Shown: positions 51,111 to 60,504, counted from the first letter of the stretch. The stretch is 64,000 nucleotides of DNA from Streptomyces sulphureus DSM 40104 (GCF_000381025.1 NZ_KB905818.1:310001-374000), one strand, 5' to 3'. The notes: generated from the sequence alone by a model not told the origin. Program-made: numbers and translations.

Positions 51111-52772
51111 TCACCCCACCCCAGCCCCCACCCGCCCCGCAACCCCCGCCAGATCAACCCCGTACGGCAACGTCCCGAAGGCCGCACCCCAATCGCCCCC
51201 GAGGCGCGATGCGCAGAAGGCGTCGGCCACCTCGGGGGGTGCGTGGCGCACGAGGAGGGAGCCCTGGAGGACCAGGGCCATCTGTTCGGCGAGGCGCCTC
51301 GCCTTCGTCTCGATGCCCTCCAAGTCGCCGAGTTGGGTGAGGAGTTCCTTGATCGCGGCGTCGAGGCGGTGGTCGGTGCCGCGTGCGGTGCCGATCTCGC
51401 GGAGGAACGCGTCGAAGCCCTGCGGCTCGCGCTGGAGGGCGCGCAGTACGTCGAGCGCCTGGACGTTGCCCGAGCCCTCCCAGAGGGAGTTGAGCGGGGA
51501 CTCGCGCAGCAGTCGGGGCATCCCCGATTCTTCGACGTAGCCGTTGCCGCCGAGGCATTCGAGGGCCTCGGCCACCGTGGGGGTGCAGCGCTTGGTGATC
51601 CAGTACTTCGCCGCGGGGACCGCGATGCGCAGCAGTCCGCGCTCCTGCTCGTCGCCGGCCGCGGCGGCGTCGTAGGCGGCGGCGAGCCGCAGGGTGAGGG
51701 CCGTCGCCGCCTCCGACTCCAGGGCGAGGTCGGCGAGGACGTTCTGCATCAGCGGCTGGTCGGCGAGGAGCTTGCCGAAGGCGGTGCGGTGCGCCGCGTG
51801 GTGGCTCGCCTGCGCGACGGCCTGCCGCATCAGCGCGGCGGAGCCGGTGACGCAGTCGAGCCGGGTGGCCGCGACCATCTCGATGATGGTGGAGACGCCG
51901 CGCGCCTCCTCGCCGACGCGGTGCGCCCAGGTGGTGCCGTCGAACTCGACCTCGCTCGACGCGTTGGAGCGGTTGCCCAGCTTCTCCTTGAGGCGCTGGA
52001 TGCGGAAGGTGTTGCGGGTGCCGTCGGGGAGTACGCGCGGTACGAGGAAGCACGTGGGACGGCCGCCGCCGCCCTCGGTCTGCGCGAGCACGAGGAAGGC
52101 GTCCGACATCGGTGCCGAGCAGAACCACTTGTGTCCCGTGAGGGTGAACTCGCCCTCGACGTGCGTCGGTCGGGCCTCGGTGGCATTGGCCCGTACGTCG
52201 CTGCCGCCCTGCTTCTCCGTCATGCCCATTCCCGCGAGGGCACCAGGCTTGGCCGTCGCCGGGACGTCGAGCCCCGGCCGGTAGGTGCGGGAGGCGAGCA
52301 ACGGCTCCCAGACGGCGGCGAGTTCGGGCTCCCTGCGGAGCGCGGGCACCGCCGCGTGCGTCATCGAGACGGGGCAGCCGTGGCCCGCCTCGACCTGCGT
52401 CCACACGAAGAACCCGGCGGTGCGCAGGAGTTGCCCGTGCGGGCGCGACCACGGGTCGGTGAGCCCTGCGCCGACGGCCTCCTCCATCAGGCGGTGCCAG
52501 GCGGGGTGGAAGTCGACCTCGTCGATGCGGTGGCCGTACCTGTCGTGCGTGCGGAGGACCGGCGGGTTGTCGTTGGCCTGCGCACCCCACTCCTGGGCCT
52601 GCGCCGAGCCGGCCCGCCGCCCGAGCGCGCTGAGTTCCTCGGTGGCGGGCCCGGCGTGCTCGGGCGGGAGGTGGCGCTCGACGCCCTCGCGGAGCGCGTG
52701 GTCTGTGGTGAAGACGTCGTAGTCGACGAGGGGCGGGGGCTGGTTGGTCACGGTGTGCGTCGCGGCTGCCAT
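51111..52772 (-). CDS. AidB-like acyl-CoA dehydrogenase
   Basis: 553 residues of the acyl-CoA dehydrogenase superfamily, with the features of the AidB branch: GMGMTEKQGGSDVRANATEA, HKWFCSAPMSDAFLVLAQ, KLGNRSNASSEVEFD, and ALECLGGNGYVEE. E. coli AidB binds DNA and belongs to the adaptive response to alkylation. Here the Ada/AlkA and Ogt genes lie 9-11 kb away, so co-regulation is possible but not shown. ATG 52772 is in an AT-rich pocket. It is convergent with the oxidase gene, whose stop is 9 bp away. Confidence 0.88.
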   Translation of the reverse strand: MAAATHTVTNQPPPLVDYDVFTTDHALREGVERHLPPEHAGPATEELSALGRRAGSAQAQEWGAQANDNPPVLRTHDRYGHRIDEVDFHPAWHRLMEEAVGAGLTDPWSRPHGQLLRTAGFFVWTQVEAGHGCPVSMTHAAVPALRREPELAAVWEPLLASRTYRPGLDVPATAKPGALAGMGMTEKQGGSDVRANATEARPTHVEGEFTLTGHKWFCSAPMSDAFLVLAQTEGGGGRPTCFLVPRVLPDGTRNTFRIQRLKEKLGNRSNASSEVEFDGTTWAHRVGEEARGVSTIIEMVAATRLDCVTGSAALMRQAVAQASHHAAHRTAFGKLLADQPLMQNVLADLALESEAATALTLRLAAAYDAAAAGDEQERGLLRIAVPAAKYWITKRCTPTVAEALECLGGNGYVEESGMPRLLRESPLNSLWEGSGNVQALDVLRALQREPQGFDAFLREIGTARGTDHRLDAAIKELLTQLGDLEGIETKARRLAEQMALVLQGSLLVRHAPPEVADAFCASRLGGDWGAAFGTLPYGVDLAGVAGRVGAGVG

Positions 52773-52917
52773 AGGCACACGGTAATTACCGGCGCGTAGC
52801 AGCGGAAGGAGCGTACGGCGGTGGCCGCGAGCAGGTGCGCGGGCCGGCGCCGCGCGCAGGGCGGGACGTCTTCCGGGCGGTCGCGTGACGATGCCGGTTC
52901 GGCGGGACAGATACGTT

Positions 52918-54060
52918 ATGAGCGTGCACGGAGCCGACGAGACCCCCGAACGTCCTGCGAGGCAGCCCCCGCAGGTACATGTGAAGTACCGGGACGTGCC
53001 CAAAGGACGCACGGCCTGGCTCCTGCTGAAGGACACCGTCAACTCCTGTATGGAGTACCGGGTGCTCGGCCTGGCGGCGGAGGCCGCGTTCTTCACGCTC
53101 ATCTCCATCCCGCCGCTCCTTCTCGGCCTAGTCGGCCTCCTCGGCTATCTCGACACCTGGATCGGCGTCGACACGATCGACTCCATCCGCCGCAACTTCC
53201 TCGAGGCCTCCGCGACGGTCCTCTCCGACAAGGGCGTCGACCAGTTGGCGCGCCCCCTGATCGACGACATCATCCGCGGCGGCAGGCCGGACGTGATCTC
53301 CATCGGCTTCGCGCTCGCGCTCTGGTCGGGCTCGCGTGCCGTCAACGTCTTCGTCGACACCATCACCGTGATGTACGGGCTCGACGGGCACCGCGGGATC
53401 GTGCACACCCGCCTCCTCGCCTTCGGCCTCTACCTCGTGGCGCTGTTGATCGGTGCCGTGGCGCTGCCGCTGATGGTCGCGGGTCCCGAGGCGGCGGCGC
53501 GGCTGCTGCCCGACGCGCAGTGGCTGGTGAGCGTCGTCTACTGGCCGACGGTCGTTCTGCTCTCCGTGGTCTTCCTCACGACGCTCTACCACGTCTCGGT
53601 CCCCGTCCGCTCGCCCTGGCGCGAGGACATCCCGGGTGCGCTCGTCGCGCTGCTGATGTGGATTCTGGGGAGCTTCCTGCTGCGGCTCTACCTCACCAGC
53701 ACCGTCGAGGGGCCGAGCATCTACGGCTCGCTCGCCGCGCCCGTCGCGGTGCTGCTGTGGATCGGCGTCTCGGCCTTCGCCGTCCTCGTCGGGGCCGCGG
53801 TGAACGCCGCCATCGACCGGGTCTGGCCGTCCGTCGCCACCGCGGCGGCGAGGCACGCGAAGGAGCGCCAACGGGAGGCGGCGGCAGCCGAGGTCGTCGC
53901 GGCGGTCGAGGCGCGGCGTGCGATGCGCGGTGCCGAGGGGGAGGGGGCGGAGGAGAGCGAGAACGTGGAGGCGCCGCCGGCCGAGTTCCCCGAGCGGTGG
54001 CCGAAGTTCCTGCCGCCCGCCGACATACGGGGACGTATCAGGCCGCGCGGCAGGTGGTGA
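52918..54060 (+). CDS. YihY/BrkB family inner membrane protein
   Basis: 380 residues with about six hydrophobic helices and the YihY/BrkB pattern: EAAFFTLISIPPLLLGLVGLLG, ALALWSGSRAVNVFVDTITVMYG, and LYHVSVPVRSPWREDIPGALVA. The C-terminus is hydrophilic with an Ala/Glu-rich stretch. Family members were once called ribonuclease BN in error; the true role is unclear. ATG 52918 gives MSVHGADETPE, but no good ribosome site precedes it; GTG 52885 and ATG 52891 are in-frame alternatives, and leaderless translation is possible. Confidence 0.85.
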   Translation: MSVHGADETPERPARQPPQVHVKYRDVPKGRTAWLLLKDTVNSCMEYRVLGLAAEAAFFTLISIPPLLLGLVGLLGYLDTWIGVDTIDSIRRNFLEASATVLSDKGVDQLARPLIDDIIRGGRPDVISIGFALALWSGSRAVNVFVDTITVMYGLDGHRGIVHTRLLAFGLYLVALLIGAVALPLMVAGPEAAARLLPDAQWLVSVVYWPTVVLLSVVFLTTLYHVSVPVRSPWREDIPGALVALLMWILGSFLLRLYLTSTVEGPSIYGSLAAPVAVLLWIGVSAFAVLVGAAVNAAIDRVWPSVATAAARHAKERQREAAAAEVVAAVEARRAMRGAEGEGAEESENVEAPPAEFPERWPKFLPPADIRGRIRPRGRW

Positions 54061-54086
54061 GTCGCCGAACACCCGAGCCGGGGCGC

Positions 54087-54158
54087 GCAGTTGCGCCGCC
54101 GCGGCGGGCGGTGCCTGCACGGCGCGCAGGCACCGGACGGCCCGGTCGGCGCAACTGC
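54087..54158. terminator. Nested bidirectional hairpin terminator
   Basis: An outer 12-bp stem (54087-54098 with 54147-54158, GCAGTTGCGCCG pairing with CGGCGCAACTGC) encloses a 10-bp stem (54109-54118 with 54126-54135). It lies between the convergent BrkB-type gene and the ABC permease gene. Confidence 0.75.
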
Positions 54159-54189
54159 CCTGTGTCCGGAGGGCCCGCGTCAGCAGCCG

Positions 54190-54906
54190 TCACCGGCGCG
54201 GCTCCCACCGGAAGATCCGGGAGGCCAGCGCGACGGCGGCCACGACCCAGCCCAGCGTGGGGGCGAGGAGGGGGAGGGCATCCGCGAGCGGAACGCCGCC
54301 GTCCCAGGCTGCGGCGACCAGTTCGCTCGCGGAGCCGCCGGGGAGTGCCCGCTTGAGCACGGTCATGTCCTCGGGGTCGCCGAACCCGACCCAGCCGGCG
54401 ACGACGAGCGTGCCGATCACCAGCGGCAGCGTGGTCACCTGCGCGTGCTCGGGGGAGTTGGTCAGCCCGGCGGTGGCGAGCCCCAGGCCGATCATCATCG
54501 CCACGGACGCGAGGACGGCGGCCGCCAGCAGGAGGAGGTCGGTCGGCCCGCCGGCGACGACGCCGAGGACGACGAGGATCACCGTCACCTGGACGAGTGC
54601 GATGACGGTCACCGGCAGCAGCAGTCCGGTGAGGATGTCGGAGTCGCTCGCCGCTGTGGAGCGCAGCCGCTTGAGGAAGAGGTTCTGCCGCCGGGAGGCG
54701 AGGGTCGTCACCGTCGTCGTGTAGAGCCCCATCGCGACGACGAGGAAGAGCAGCACCGCGGCGACGCCGCCGAGCCCGAGCCCCGGAACGGTGTCGTGGA
54801 GGTAGATGTACCCGGCGCTCGACGCGACGGGGAGGACGAACATGGTGACCAGAACCAGCCGGTTCCGGAAGATCTGGATCAGCTCGCCGAGGGCGATCGA
54901 CAGCAT
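54190..54906 (-). CDS. ABC-2 type transporter permease
   Basis: 238 residues with about six hydrophobic helices and an ABC-2 permease pattern (ELIQIFRNRLVLVTMFVLPV, LFLKRLRSTAASDSDILTGLLLPV). It follows the ATPase gene by 47 bp on the same strand, forming an exporter divergent from a two-component pair, the arrangement seen in Des-type lipid-fluidity or drug-response modules. Substrate unknown. Confidence 0.87.
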   Translation of the reverse strand: MLSIALGELIQIFRNRLVLVTMFVLPVASSAGYIYLHDTVPGLGLGGVAAVLLFLVVAMGLYTTTVTTLASRRQNLFLKRLRSTAASDSDILTGLLLPVTVIALVQVTVILVVLGVVAGGPTDLLLLAAAVLASVAMMIGLGLATAGLTNSPEHAQVTTLPLVIGTLVVAGWVGFGDPEDMTVLKRALPGGSASELVAAAWDGGVPLADALPLLAPTLGWVVAAVALASRIFRWEPRR

Positions 54907-54953
54907 GGGTGAGTCCTTGTCGTGGAAGGTGCGGAAGGCGGGTGCGGTGCGTG

Positions 54954-55838
54954 CTAGTCGCTGCCGATGGAGCGGAAGACGTCGTCGAGCCGGGTCGGTC
55001 CGGCGCGCAACTCCCGCAGTTCGATGGCGTGGTCGTGGGCCCAGCCGAGGAGGAGGTGCAGGTCCTTCTGGAGGTCGAAGGTCTCGACGAGGAAGGACCC
55101 GTCGCCGGCGCGCGCGGCGTGGAGCGGAAGCGCAGGTGCGGGGTCGGGCAGCGAGAAGCGGATCTCGGCGGGGAGCGTCTGCGTCAGCTCCCGGACGGTG
55201 CCCTCCCGGTGGAAGGCGCCCTTGTGCATGAGCCCGATGCGGTCGGCGCGCTGCTGGGCCTCCTCCAGGTAGTGGGTGGTGAGGACGATCGTGGACCCGG
55301 CTCGGCGCAGCGCGTCCACGGTGTCCCAGAGGGCGTCCCGCGACTGGATGTCGAGGCCGGTCGTCGGCTCGTCGAGGAAGATCAGCTCCGGCGTTCCGTA
55401 CACCGCGGTCGCGAAGTCCAGGCGGCGCTTCTCGCCGCCGGAAAGCTGGGCGACCTTGGTGCCGGCCTTGCGGGTGAGGTCGACGACGTCGAGTACGCGT
55501 GCGACGTCGTCCGTGCGCCGGGTGAGCCGCCCGATGAGCCGCACCGACTCGCGTACCGTCAAGTCGGGGGAGAAGCCGCTCTCCTGGAGCATGATGCCCA
55601 TCCGCGGGCGGACGGCGCCGCGGTCGCGCGGGTCCTGCCCGAAGACCCGGACGGTGCCCGAAGCGGCGACGCGGTGGCCCTCGATCGTCTCCAGGGTCGA
55701 GGTCTTCCCGGCGCCGTTGGTGCCGAGCAGGGCGTAGAGCTCGCCCTTGCGTACCTGGAACGAGAGGTCCTTCACGGCGTGGAAGTCGCCGTAGGTGAGG
55801 TTGAGGCGGTCGACGTCGATGACGGGTGTGGTGGTCAT
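54954..55838 (-). CDS. ABC transporter ATP-binding protein
   Basis: 294 residues: Walker A GTNGAGKTSTLETIEG, signature LSGGEKRRLDFATAVYG, Walker B LIFLDEPTTGLD, switch His TTHYLEE. The C-terminal 80 residues are a regulatory extension typical of exporter ATPases of the DrrA/CcmA type. It pairs with the downstream permease. The start is 168 bp from the divergent histidine kinase gene, with an inverted repeat between. Confidence 0.92.
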   Translation of the reverse strand: MTTTPVIDVDRLNLTYGDFHAVKDLSFQVRKGELYALLGTNGAGKTSTLETIEGHRVAASGTVRVFGQDPRDRGAVRPRMGIMLQESGFSPDLTVRESVRLIGRLTRRTDDVARVLDVVDLTRKAGTKVAQLSGGEKRRLDFATAVYGTPELIFLDEPTTGLDIQSRDALWDTVDALRRAGSTIVLTTHYLEEAQQRADRIGLMHKGAFHREGTVRELTQTLPAEIRFSLPDPAPALPLHAARAGDGSFLVETFDLQKDLHLLLGWAHDHAIELRELRAGPTRLDDVFRSIGSD

Positions 55839-55920
55839 GCCGTCGAGTACAGCCGCCGGTGCGCGCCTCGCGGCAGTGCGGCCGTGTCAGCACTCCGCCG
55901 TGACATCCCTGCCCCATGAG

Positions 55921-55939
55921 CAGTGACGCGGTGTCACTG
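55921..55939. promoter_or_regulatory. Inverted repeat CAGTGACGCGGTGTCACTG
   Basis: Perfect 7-bp arms (CAGTGAC/GTCACTG) with a 5-nt centre in the divergent promoter between the ABC exporter and the histidine-kinase/regulator pair. A second partial GTGACA lies near 55900. It is a good candidate binding site for the LuxR-type response regulator. Confidence 0.6.
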
Positions 55940-56005
55940 GTGGCGCGCCGGAGCAGGGCACGATACTGAGGGCGAAGCCTTCCGCCCCACCCTCGGAGAT
56001 CGCAC

Positions 56006-57178
56006 ATGGACACCCTCTCCCCGCGCGTTCCGCCTTCGGACTCCGAAGGGGCCGACGTGCGCGAGGAGCCCCATGGACAGCTCCGTACGCTCAACCAGAG
56101 CTTCGTGACCGCGTCGCTCGTCGCGGTGGGGGCGCTGCTGCTGGCGGAGAACGCGGAGTCCTGGCGGGAGGCGGCCCTCCTCGCCGTGGGCACGGCGGCG
56201 GCTCTGGCCTCCGTCTCGCAGTGGGCGGCGTACCGCGCGCCCCGCACCGCGCTGCTCTGCCTCGCCGTCACCGCGGCCGTGTGGCTCCTCGCCGTGCTGC
56301 TGGGCGACAGTGCGGCGGCGTCCTACGGCCTGGGCGTCGCCACCACTGTCGTCTACCACCAACTTCCGCACCGCCGCAGGCAGTTGGTGGCGGGTACGGT
56401 CGCCTTCGCTGCCTCGGTCGTCGTGGCGCGGGCGGTGTTCCTCGGCGGAGACCTCGCCCACCTCCTCGGCCGGTACCTCGTGGCCGCGACGGGCATCGCG
56501 GTCGCGGCGGTCGTGCTCACCGGGCTCAACCAGCTCGTCTCGCGCCTCACCGCACAGGTGGAGGAAGCGCGGGAGCGCGACGCGGAGTTGGCCGTCGTCC
56601 GCGAGCGCGTGCGTTTCGCCAGCGACCTGCACGACATCCAGGGCCACACGCTCCATGTGGTGAAGCTGAAGGCGGCGCTCGCCCAGAAGCTCGTGCACAG
56701 CGACGCCGGACGGGCCGAGGAGGAGCTGCGGGAGATCCACGCCCTGGTCGGCGACACCCTCACCAGGACCAAGGAGCTCGCCTACGCGCAGCGGCGCCTC
56801 AACCTGTCGGCGGAGCTGGAGAACGCGAAGAACCTGTTCACGGCCGCGGAGATCGACGTCACCGTCGAACGCGAGGGTGAAGTCGACAGCGGGGTCGGCG
56901 AGTTGCTCGGCCAGGTCCTGCGGGAGACGACGACCAACATCCTGCGGCACGCGCAGGCCGGCCAGGTGCGGATCACCCTCTCCGGGTCCGGCATCGAGAT
57001 CGTCAACGACGGCGTACGGGCGGACTCGCCGCCCGAGCTGAGAGGGCTCTCGACGCTCAGGGACCGGGTGGCGGGCGACGGAGGCGTGCTCACGGTCGAG
57101 CAGGAGGACGGACGGTTCCTCACCGCCGCCGAGTTCCCCCGCTCCGAAGCCGCCGCGACACGGAAGGATGATCGATGA
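56006..57178 (+). CDS. Sensor histidine kinase (DesK/NarX type)
   Basis: 390 residues. The first 180 or so carry about five hydrophobic helices. A coiled linker is followed by the HisKA_3 phospho-site RFASDLHDIQGHTLHVVKLK (His near residue 215) and an ATPase domain with the N-box QVLRETTTNILRHAQA. It senses a membrane-related signal, as DesK does, and phosphorylates the partner regulator. Its stop overlaps the regulator start (ATGA). Confidence 0.9.
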   Translation: MDTLSPRVPPSDSEGADVREEPHGQLRTLNQSFVTASLVAVGALLLAENAESWREAALLAVGTAAALASVSQWAAYRAPRTALLCLAVTAAVWLLAVLLGDSAAASYGLGVATTVVYHQLPHRRRQLVAGTVAFAASVVVARAVFLGGDLAHLLGRYLVAATGIAVAAVVLTGLNQLVSRLTAQVEEARERDAELAVVRERVRFASDLHDIQGHTLHVVKLKAALAQKLVHSDAGRAEEELREIHALVGDTLTRTKELAYAQRRLNLSAELENAKNLFTAAEIDVTVEREGEVDSGVGELLGQVLRETTTNILRHAQAGQVRITLSGSGIEIVNDGVRADSPPELRGLSTLRDRVAGDGGVLTVEQEDGRFLTAAEFPRSEAAATRKDDR

Positions 57179-57777
57179 CCACCGTGGTACTCGCCGACGA
57201 CGAGGCCCTCCTGCGCAAGGCGCTCGCCTCGTTGCTCCCCCACGAAGGCGAGATCACCGTGCTCGCCGAGGCGGGCGACGGGGCGTCGGCCGTGGAGGCA
57301 ACCCTCCACCACCGCCCCGATGTGCTCGTCGTCGACCTGGAGATGCCGGGCATGGACGGGCTCGACGCCGTCTCCGCGATCCGCCGTGCCAGCCCCGAGC
57401 AGGTGATCCTCATGCTGACCCGGCATGCTCGCCCCGGGGTGCTGCGCAAGGCGCTGAAGCTCAAGGTGCAGGGATTCGTCAGCAAGTCCGCCGAACCGGC
57501 GCACATCGCGTCGGTCATCGCCGCCCTCCACGAGGGCAGGCGGTGGATCGACCCGGAGGTCTCCGCGCGTGCCGTCATCGACGACTGCCCGCTCACCGAC
57601 CGCGAGAGCGACGTCCTCCGGGCGACGGGCGAGGGCTACTCGGTCGCCGACATCGCCGCGCAACTCCACCTGGCGCAGGGCACGGTACGCAACTACCTCT
57701 CCAACACGATGCAGAAGACCCAGACGCGGACCCGGCACGAGGCCGCGCGGTACGCACGGGAACACGACTGGCTGTAG
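57175..57777 (+). CDS. LuxR/NarL family response regulator (DesR-like)
   Basis: 200 residues: receiver domain with acidic DDE near residue 9 and phospho-acceptor Asp in VLVVDLEMPGMDG near residue 54, Lys in VSKSAEP; C-terminal LuxR HTH (LTDRESDVLRATGEGYSVADIAAQL). Partner of the preceding kinase. The 7-7 inverted repeat upstream of the kinase gene is the likely site by which it drives the divergent ABC exporter. Confidence 0.92.
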   Translation: MTTVVLADDEALLRKALASLLPHEGEITVLAEAGDGASAVEATLHHRPDVLVVDLEMPGMDGLDAVSAIRRASPEQVILMLTRHARPGVLRKALKLKVQGFVSKSAEPAHIASVIAALHEGRRWIDPEVSARAVIDDCPLTDRESDVLRATGEGYSVADIAAQLHLAQGTVRNYLSNTMQKTQTRTRHEAARYAREHDWL

Positions 57778-57869
57778 CGGTGGCCGGGACCGGCCTCGCG
57801 CGGGGCGGCCGCCCGGGCGGCATCCACCTGCCGCGCCGCCTGCGACGGAGGGCCGCACGCGCGGAGCGC

Positions 57870-57928
57870 GCGCCCGGCCCGCCCTCGGCGCCCCGGCGCG
57901 TCGGGGCGGACGGGGGCGGGCCGGGCGC
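57870..57928. terminator. Large bidirectional hairpin terminator
   Basis: A perfect 14-bp stem (57870-57883 with 57915-57928, GCGCCCGGCCCGCC pairing with GGCGGGCCGGGCGC) with a further inner CGCCCCG/CGGGGCG stem, between the convergent response regulator and the DUF4232 gene. Confidence 0.75.
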
Positions 57929-57949
57929 GTAAGTCGCCGGCCGACGGGG

Positions 57950-58612
57950 TCACTTGCCCGTGCCCACCGGGTCGACGCGGATGTCGTCGGTGGCGGTGTC
58001 GCTGACGGGCAGGTTGATCCGCGTCGACAGCGTCTTCGAGTGGGTCTCGTTGGGCGGGGTGACGACGATCTTGGTGATGTCGACGCCCGAGCCCCCGGTG
58101 TCGTTCCGCGGGGTGTGGAGCGTGAAGCGGGTCTTCTCATTGGGCTTGACGAGGACCATCGGCGCCTTGAGGTCGCTGCGGTTGGCGCTGAACGTGCCGT
58201 CCTTGCCCTTGAGGTCGACGCCGGGGAAGCCCTTGAGCGCGCAGGCGGTCGAGGCGGTGTTCTCCAGGCTCACCACCCGGTCGCCCTCGCCCATGCCGGC
58301 GTTGACGCTCATGTCGAGCTGGGAGGTCCTGCAGGTGGCGTAGCCGGGGCGCGTCTTTCCGTCGGAGGAGCTGCCGCCGGTGCCGGACGCCGTCTTGGTC
58401 GATCCGCCGTCGTCGGAGGCGCTGTCGCCGGAGTCTCCGCTGTCCGAGGAGTCCGAGGAGTCGGAGGAGTCGGACGAGGACGACGAGCCGGACGAGGAGG
58501 ACGAGGACGCCGAGGAGTCGTTCGCACTCGCGTCGTCCTCTCCCTGGCAGGCGGTGAGCGAGAGGCCGGCGGCGAGGGCGACGGCGGCGATGGCCAGCTT
58601 CTGGGCGCGCAT
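57950..58612 (-). CDS. DUF4232 lipoprotein with Ser/Asp-rich linker
   Basis: 220 residues with a signal peptide and lipobox (LSLTACQGE), so a lipoprotein. A 60-residue low-complexity Ser/Asp/Gly linker follows, then a beta-sandwich DUF4232 domain (YATCRTSQLDMSVNAGMGEGD, CALKGFPGVDLKG) with one disulfide-type Cys pair. Common in Streptomyces, function unknown. ATG preceded by AAGGAGAAA. The linker should hold the domain away from the membrane. Confidence 0.88.
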   Translation of the reverse strand: MRAQKLAIAAVALAAGLSLTACQGEDDASANDSSASSSSSSGSSSSSDSSDSSDSSDSGDSGDSASDDGGSTKTASGTGGSSSDGKTRPGYATCRTSQLDMSVNAGMGEGDRVVSLENTASTACALKGFPGVDLKGKDGTFSANRSDLKAPMVLVKPNEKTRFTLHTPRNDTGGSGVDITKIVVTPPNETHSKTLSTRINLPVSDTATDDIRVDPVGTGK

Positions 58613-59358
58613 CGGTTTCTCCTTGTGATCGTGGTGCCCGCTCGGCGAGCCTTTCTGATCACTTGGACCACGAGCACCCCGTAGAACGTTCCATAGGACC
58701 GGCCTCTAATACGTGCCTGTTACAGCCGACTTGGCGGTGCCGGACGCCGACGTGCCACGGGCACGCCCTCCACGGCGCTCGGCCCACCTCCGCCCGAGCC
58801 CGCTCCGAGCCCTTGACGGAGGGGCACGGAAGCTCCCGGAGCCGCGGGCTCGAGCACGGTCCGACTCCGGTTCCGCACCCCTCACTTCGTGCCCCGAACC
58901 TCCGGCCGCCCTGAGACACGTCCGTGACCCGCCGGTACTTGTCCTGTCGTACGCGGGACGGCTCCTGGCGACCGACGCGTCCCACCCTCAACGCCGCTCT
59001 TCCGTCTGCCGGTCGGGCATCCCCGAGGCAGCCGCGTCGGCCGCGCGGCCCTGCGCCTTGCGTCGACGGCAAACCAACCCAGCCTCGACGCCGCCTGGCC
59101 CGGACCCTCGGGGGCGCCCGGCCCACCGAAAAACAAGTGGCAGGCGCGCAGACCCGGCGGCTAGCGTCGGTCCTCGCAGCGGTCGCACCCGCTGTCCCGT
59201 CCGTGCCGAAGTGGGGAGGTGTCGACCGATGGCTGTCGTTGCGCTGGGCGCTGCCCGCATCCGAATCCATGTCACGTCCACCCCCGCAGCCGCCGGCTGA
59301 CTGATCGAGCCGCGCCCGAGCGCGCGCCACCGGTGCTGCCCCACGAAGGGTCGTCGCC
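58613..59358. other. 746-bp divergent intergenic region
   Basis: Between the DUF4232 and rsgA genes. The left end holds the DUF4232 promoter region, with lower GC near 58650-58720. The middle has no supported gene despite long open frames. The right end holds a possible 23-codon ORF (59229-59300) and its promoter-like TAGCGT at 59162-59167. Confidence 0.45.
59229..59300 (+). CDS. Possible 23-residue upstream ORF before rsgA
   Basis: MAVVALGAARIRIHVTSTP... preceded by GGGGAGGTG with 7-nt spacing, the strongest ribosome site in this gap. It ends 58 bp before the rsgA start on the same strand. It could be a leader or a short expressed peptide. No family is known to me, and a chance ORF with a good site remains possible. 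Confidence 0.4.
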   Translation: MAVVALGAARIRIHVTSTPAAAG

Positions 59359-60504
59359 TTGTCCTCCTCCGCTTCCTCCTTCCCGCGCCCGTCCTCGCTC
59401 CCGCCCGCCGCCACCCCGGCCTCCGACCCCTACGCGCCGCTCCTCCGCTACGGCTGGGACGCCGAGTGGGCCGACGCCTTCGCGCCGTACGAGGACGAGG
59501 GCCTCACCCCCGCGCGCATCCTCCGGGTCGACCGCGACCGCTGCACCGCCTTCGGCGTCGCGGGCCAGGTCACCGCCGCCGCGCCGGAGGCGGGCCTCCC
59601 CTGCACGGGCGACTGGGTCGCGCTCGGCGAGGTGCCCGGCGGCCAACAGCCCGTCGTACGGGCGCTGTTGCCGCGGCGCACCGCCTTCCTCCGCTCGGCC
59701 TCCTCCAACCGCTCCGAGGCGCAGGTCCTCGCGGCCAACGTCGACCACGCCCTCGTCCTCGCCAGCTTGGAGCGGGAACCCGACCTCGCCCGTCTGGAGC
59801 GGTTCGTCGCCCTCGCCTGGGCCGGCGGGGCCCAGCCGCTCGTCGTGCTCACCAAGGCCGACCTCCTCGACCCGGGCGCCGTCGACGTACTCAGGACCGA
59901 GACGGCGGAGGGCCTCCCCGGTGTCGAAGTCCTCGCCGCCAGCGCCGAGTCAGGGGAAGGGATCGAGGTGCTCACGGCCGTCGTCGCAGGCGGTACCTCC
60001 GTGCTCCTGGGGCAGTCGGGTGCGGGCAAGTCGACGCTCGCCAACGCGCTCCTCGGCGAGGAGGCCCAAGGGACCGGCGCCGTACGGGCCGTCGACGGCA
60101 AGGGGCGCCACACCACCACCGCGCGCGACCTGCTGCCGCTCCCCGTCTCGGCGGGCGGCGGCGTGCTCATCGATACGCCGGGGCTGCGCGGCGTGGCGCT
60201 CTGGGACGCGGCAGAGGGCGTCGAGCGCACCTTCGCCGAGATCGAGGAGCTCGCCGCCGAGTGCCGCTTCCACGACTGCGCCCACCGCGCGGAGCCCGAC
60301 TGCGCCGTCCTCGCGGCGGTCGAAGAGGGCCGCCTGCCGCAGCGCCGCCTCGACAGCTACCGCAAGCTGCTCCGTGAGAACGCCAGGATCGCCGCGCGGA
60401 GCGACGCCCGACTCCGTGCCGAGCAGCGGCAGTTGTTCAAGCAGCGCCAAGCGCTGGGACGCCACATGATGGAGCGCAAGCGGGGCCCGCACCGCAAGCC
60501 CTGA
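59359..60504 (+). CDS. rsgA: Ribosome small-subunit-dependent GTPase A
   Basis: 381 residues with the circularly permuted GTPase order: a beta-barrel N-terminus, G4 TKAD first, then G1 GQSGAGKSTLANALLGEE near residue 220 and G3 DTPG, and a C-terminal zinc finger (CRFHDCAHRAEPDCAV). It assists late 30S ribosome assembly. The TTG start has GAAGGG upstream. It is followed by a terminator, so probably monocistronic. Confidence 0.92.
   Translation: MSSSASSFPRPSSLPPAATPASDPYAPLLRYGWDAEWADAFAPYEDEGLTPARILRVDRDRCTAFGVAGQVTAAAPEAGLPCTGDWVALGEVPGGQQPVVRALLPRRTAFLRSASSNRSEAQVLAANVDHALVLASLEREPDLARLERFVALAWAGGAQPLVVLTKADLLDPGAVDVLRTETAEGLPGVEVLAASAESGEGIEVLTAVVAGGTSVLLGQSGAGKSTLANALLGEEAQGTGAVRAVDGKGRHTTTARDLLPLPVSAGGGVLIDTPGLRGVALWDAAEGVERTFAEIEELAAECRFHDCAHRAEPDCAVLAAVEEGRLPQRRLDSYRKLLRENARIAARSDARLRAEQRQLFKQRQALGRHMMERKRGPHRKP

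Noticed and set aside
58440..58530. GAGGAGTCGGA-rich simple repeat
   Set aside because: It encodes the Ser/Asp linker of the DUF4232 lipoprotein, so it is low-complexity coding sequence and not an independent repeat element.
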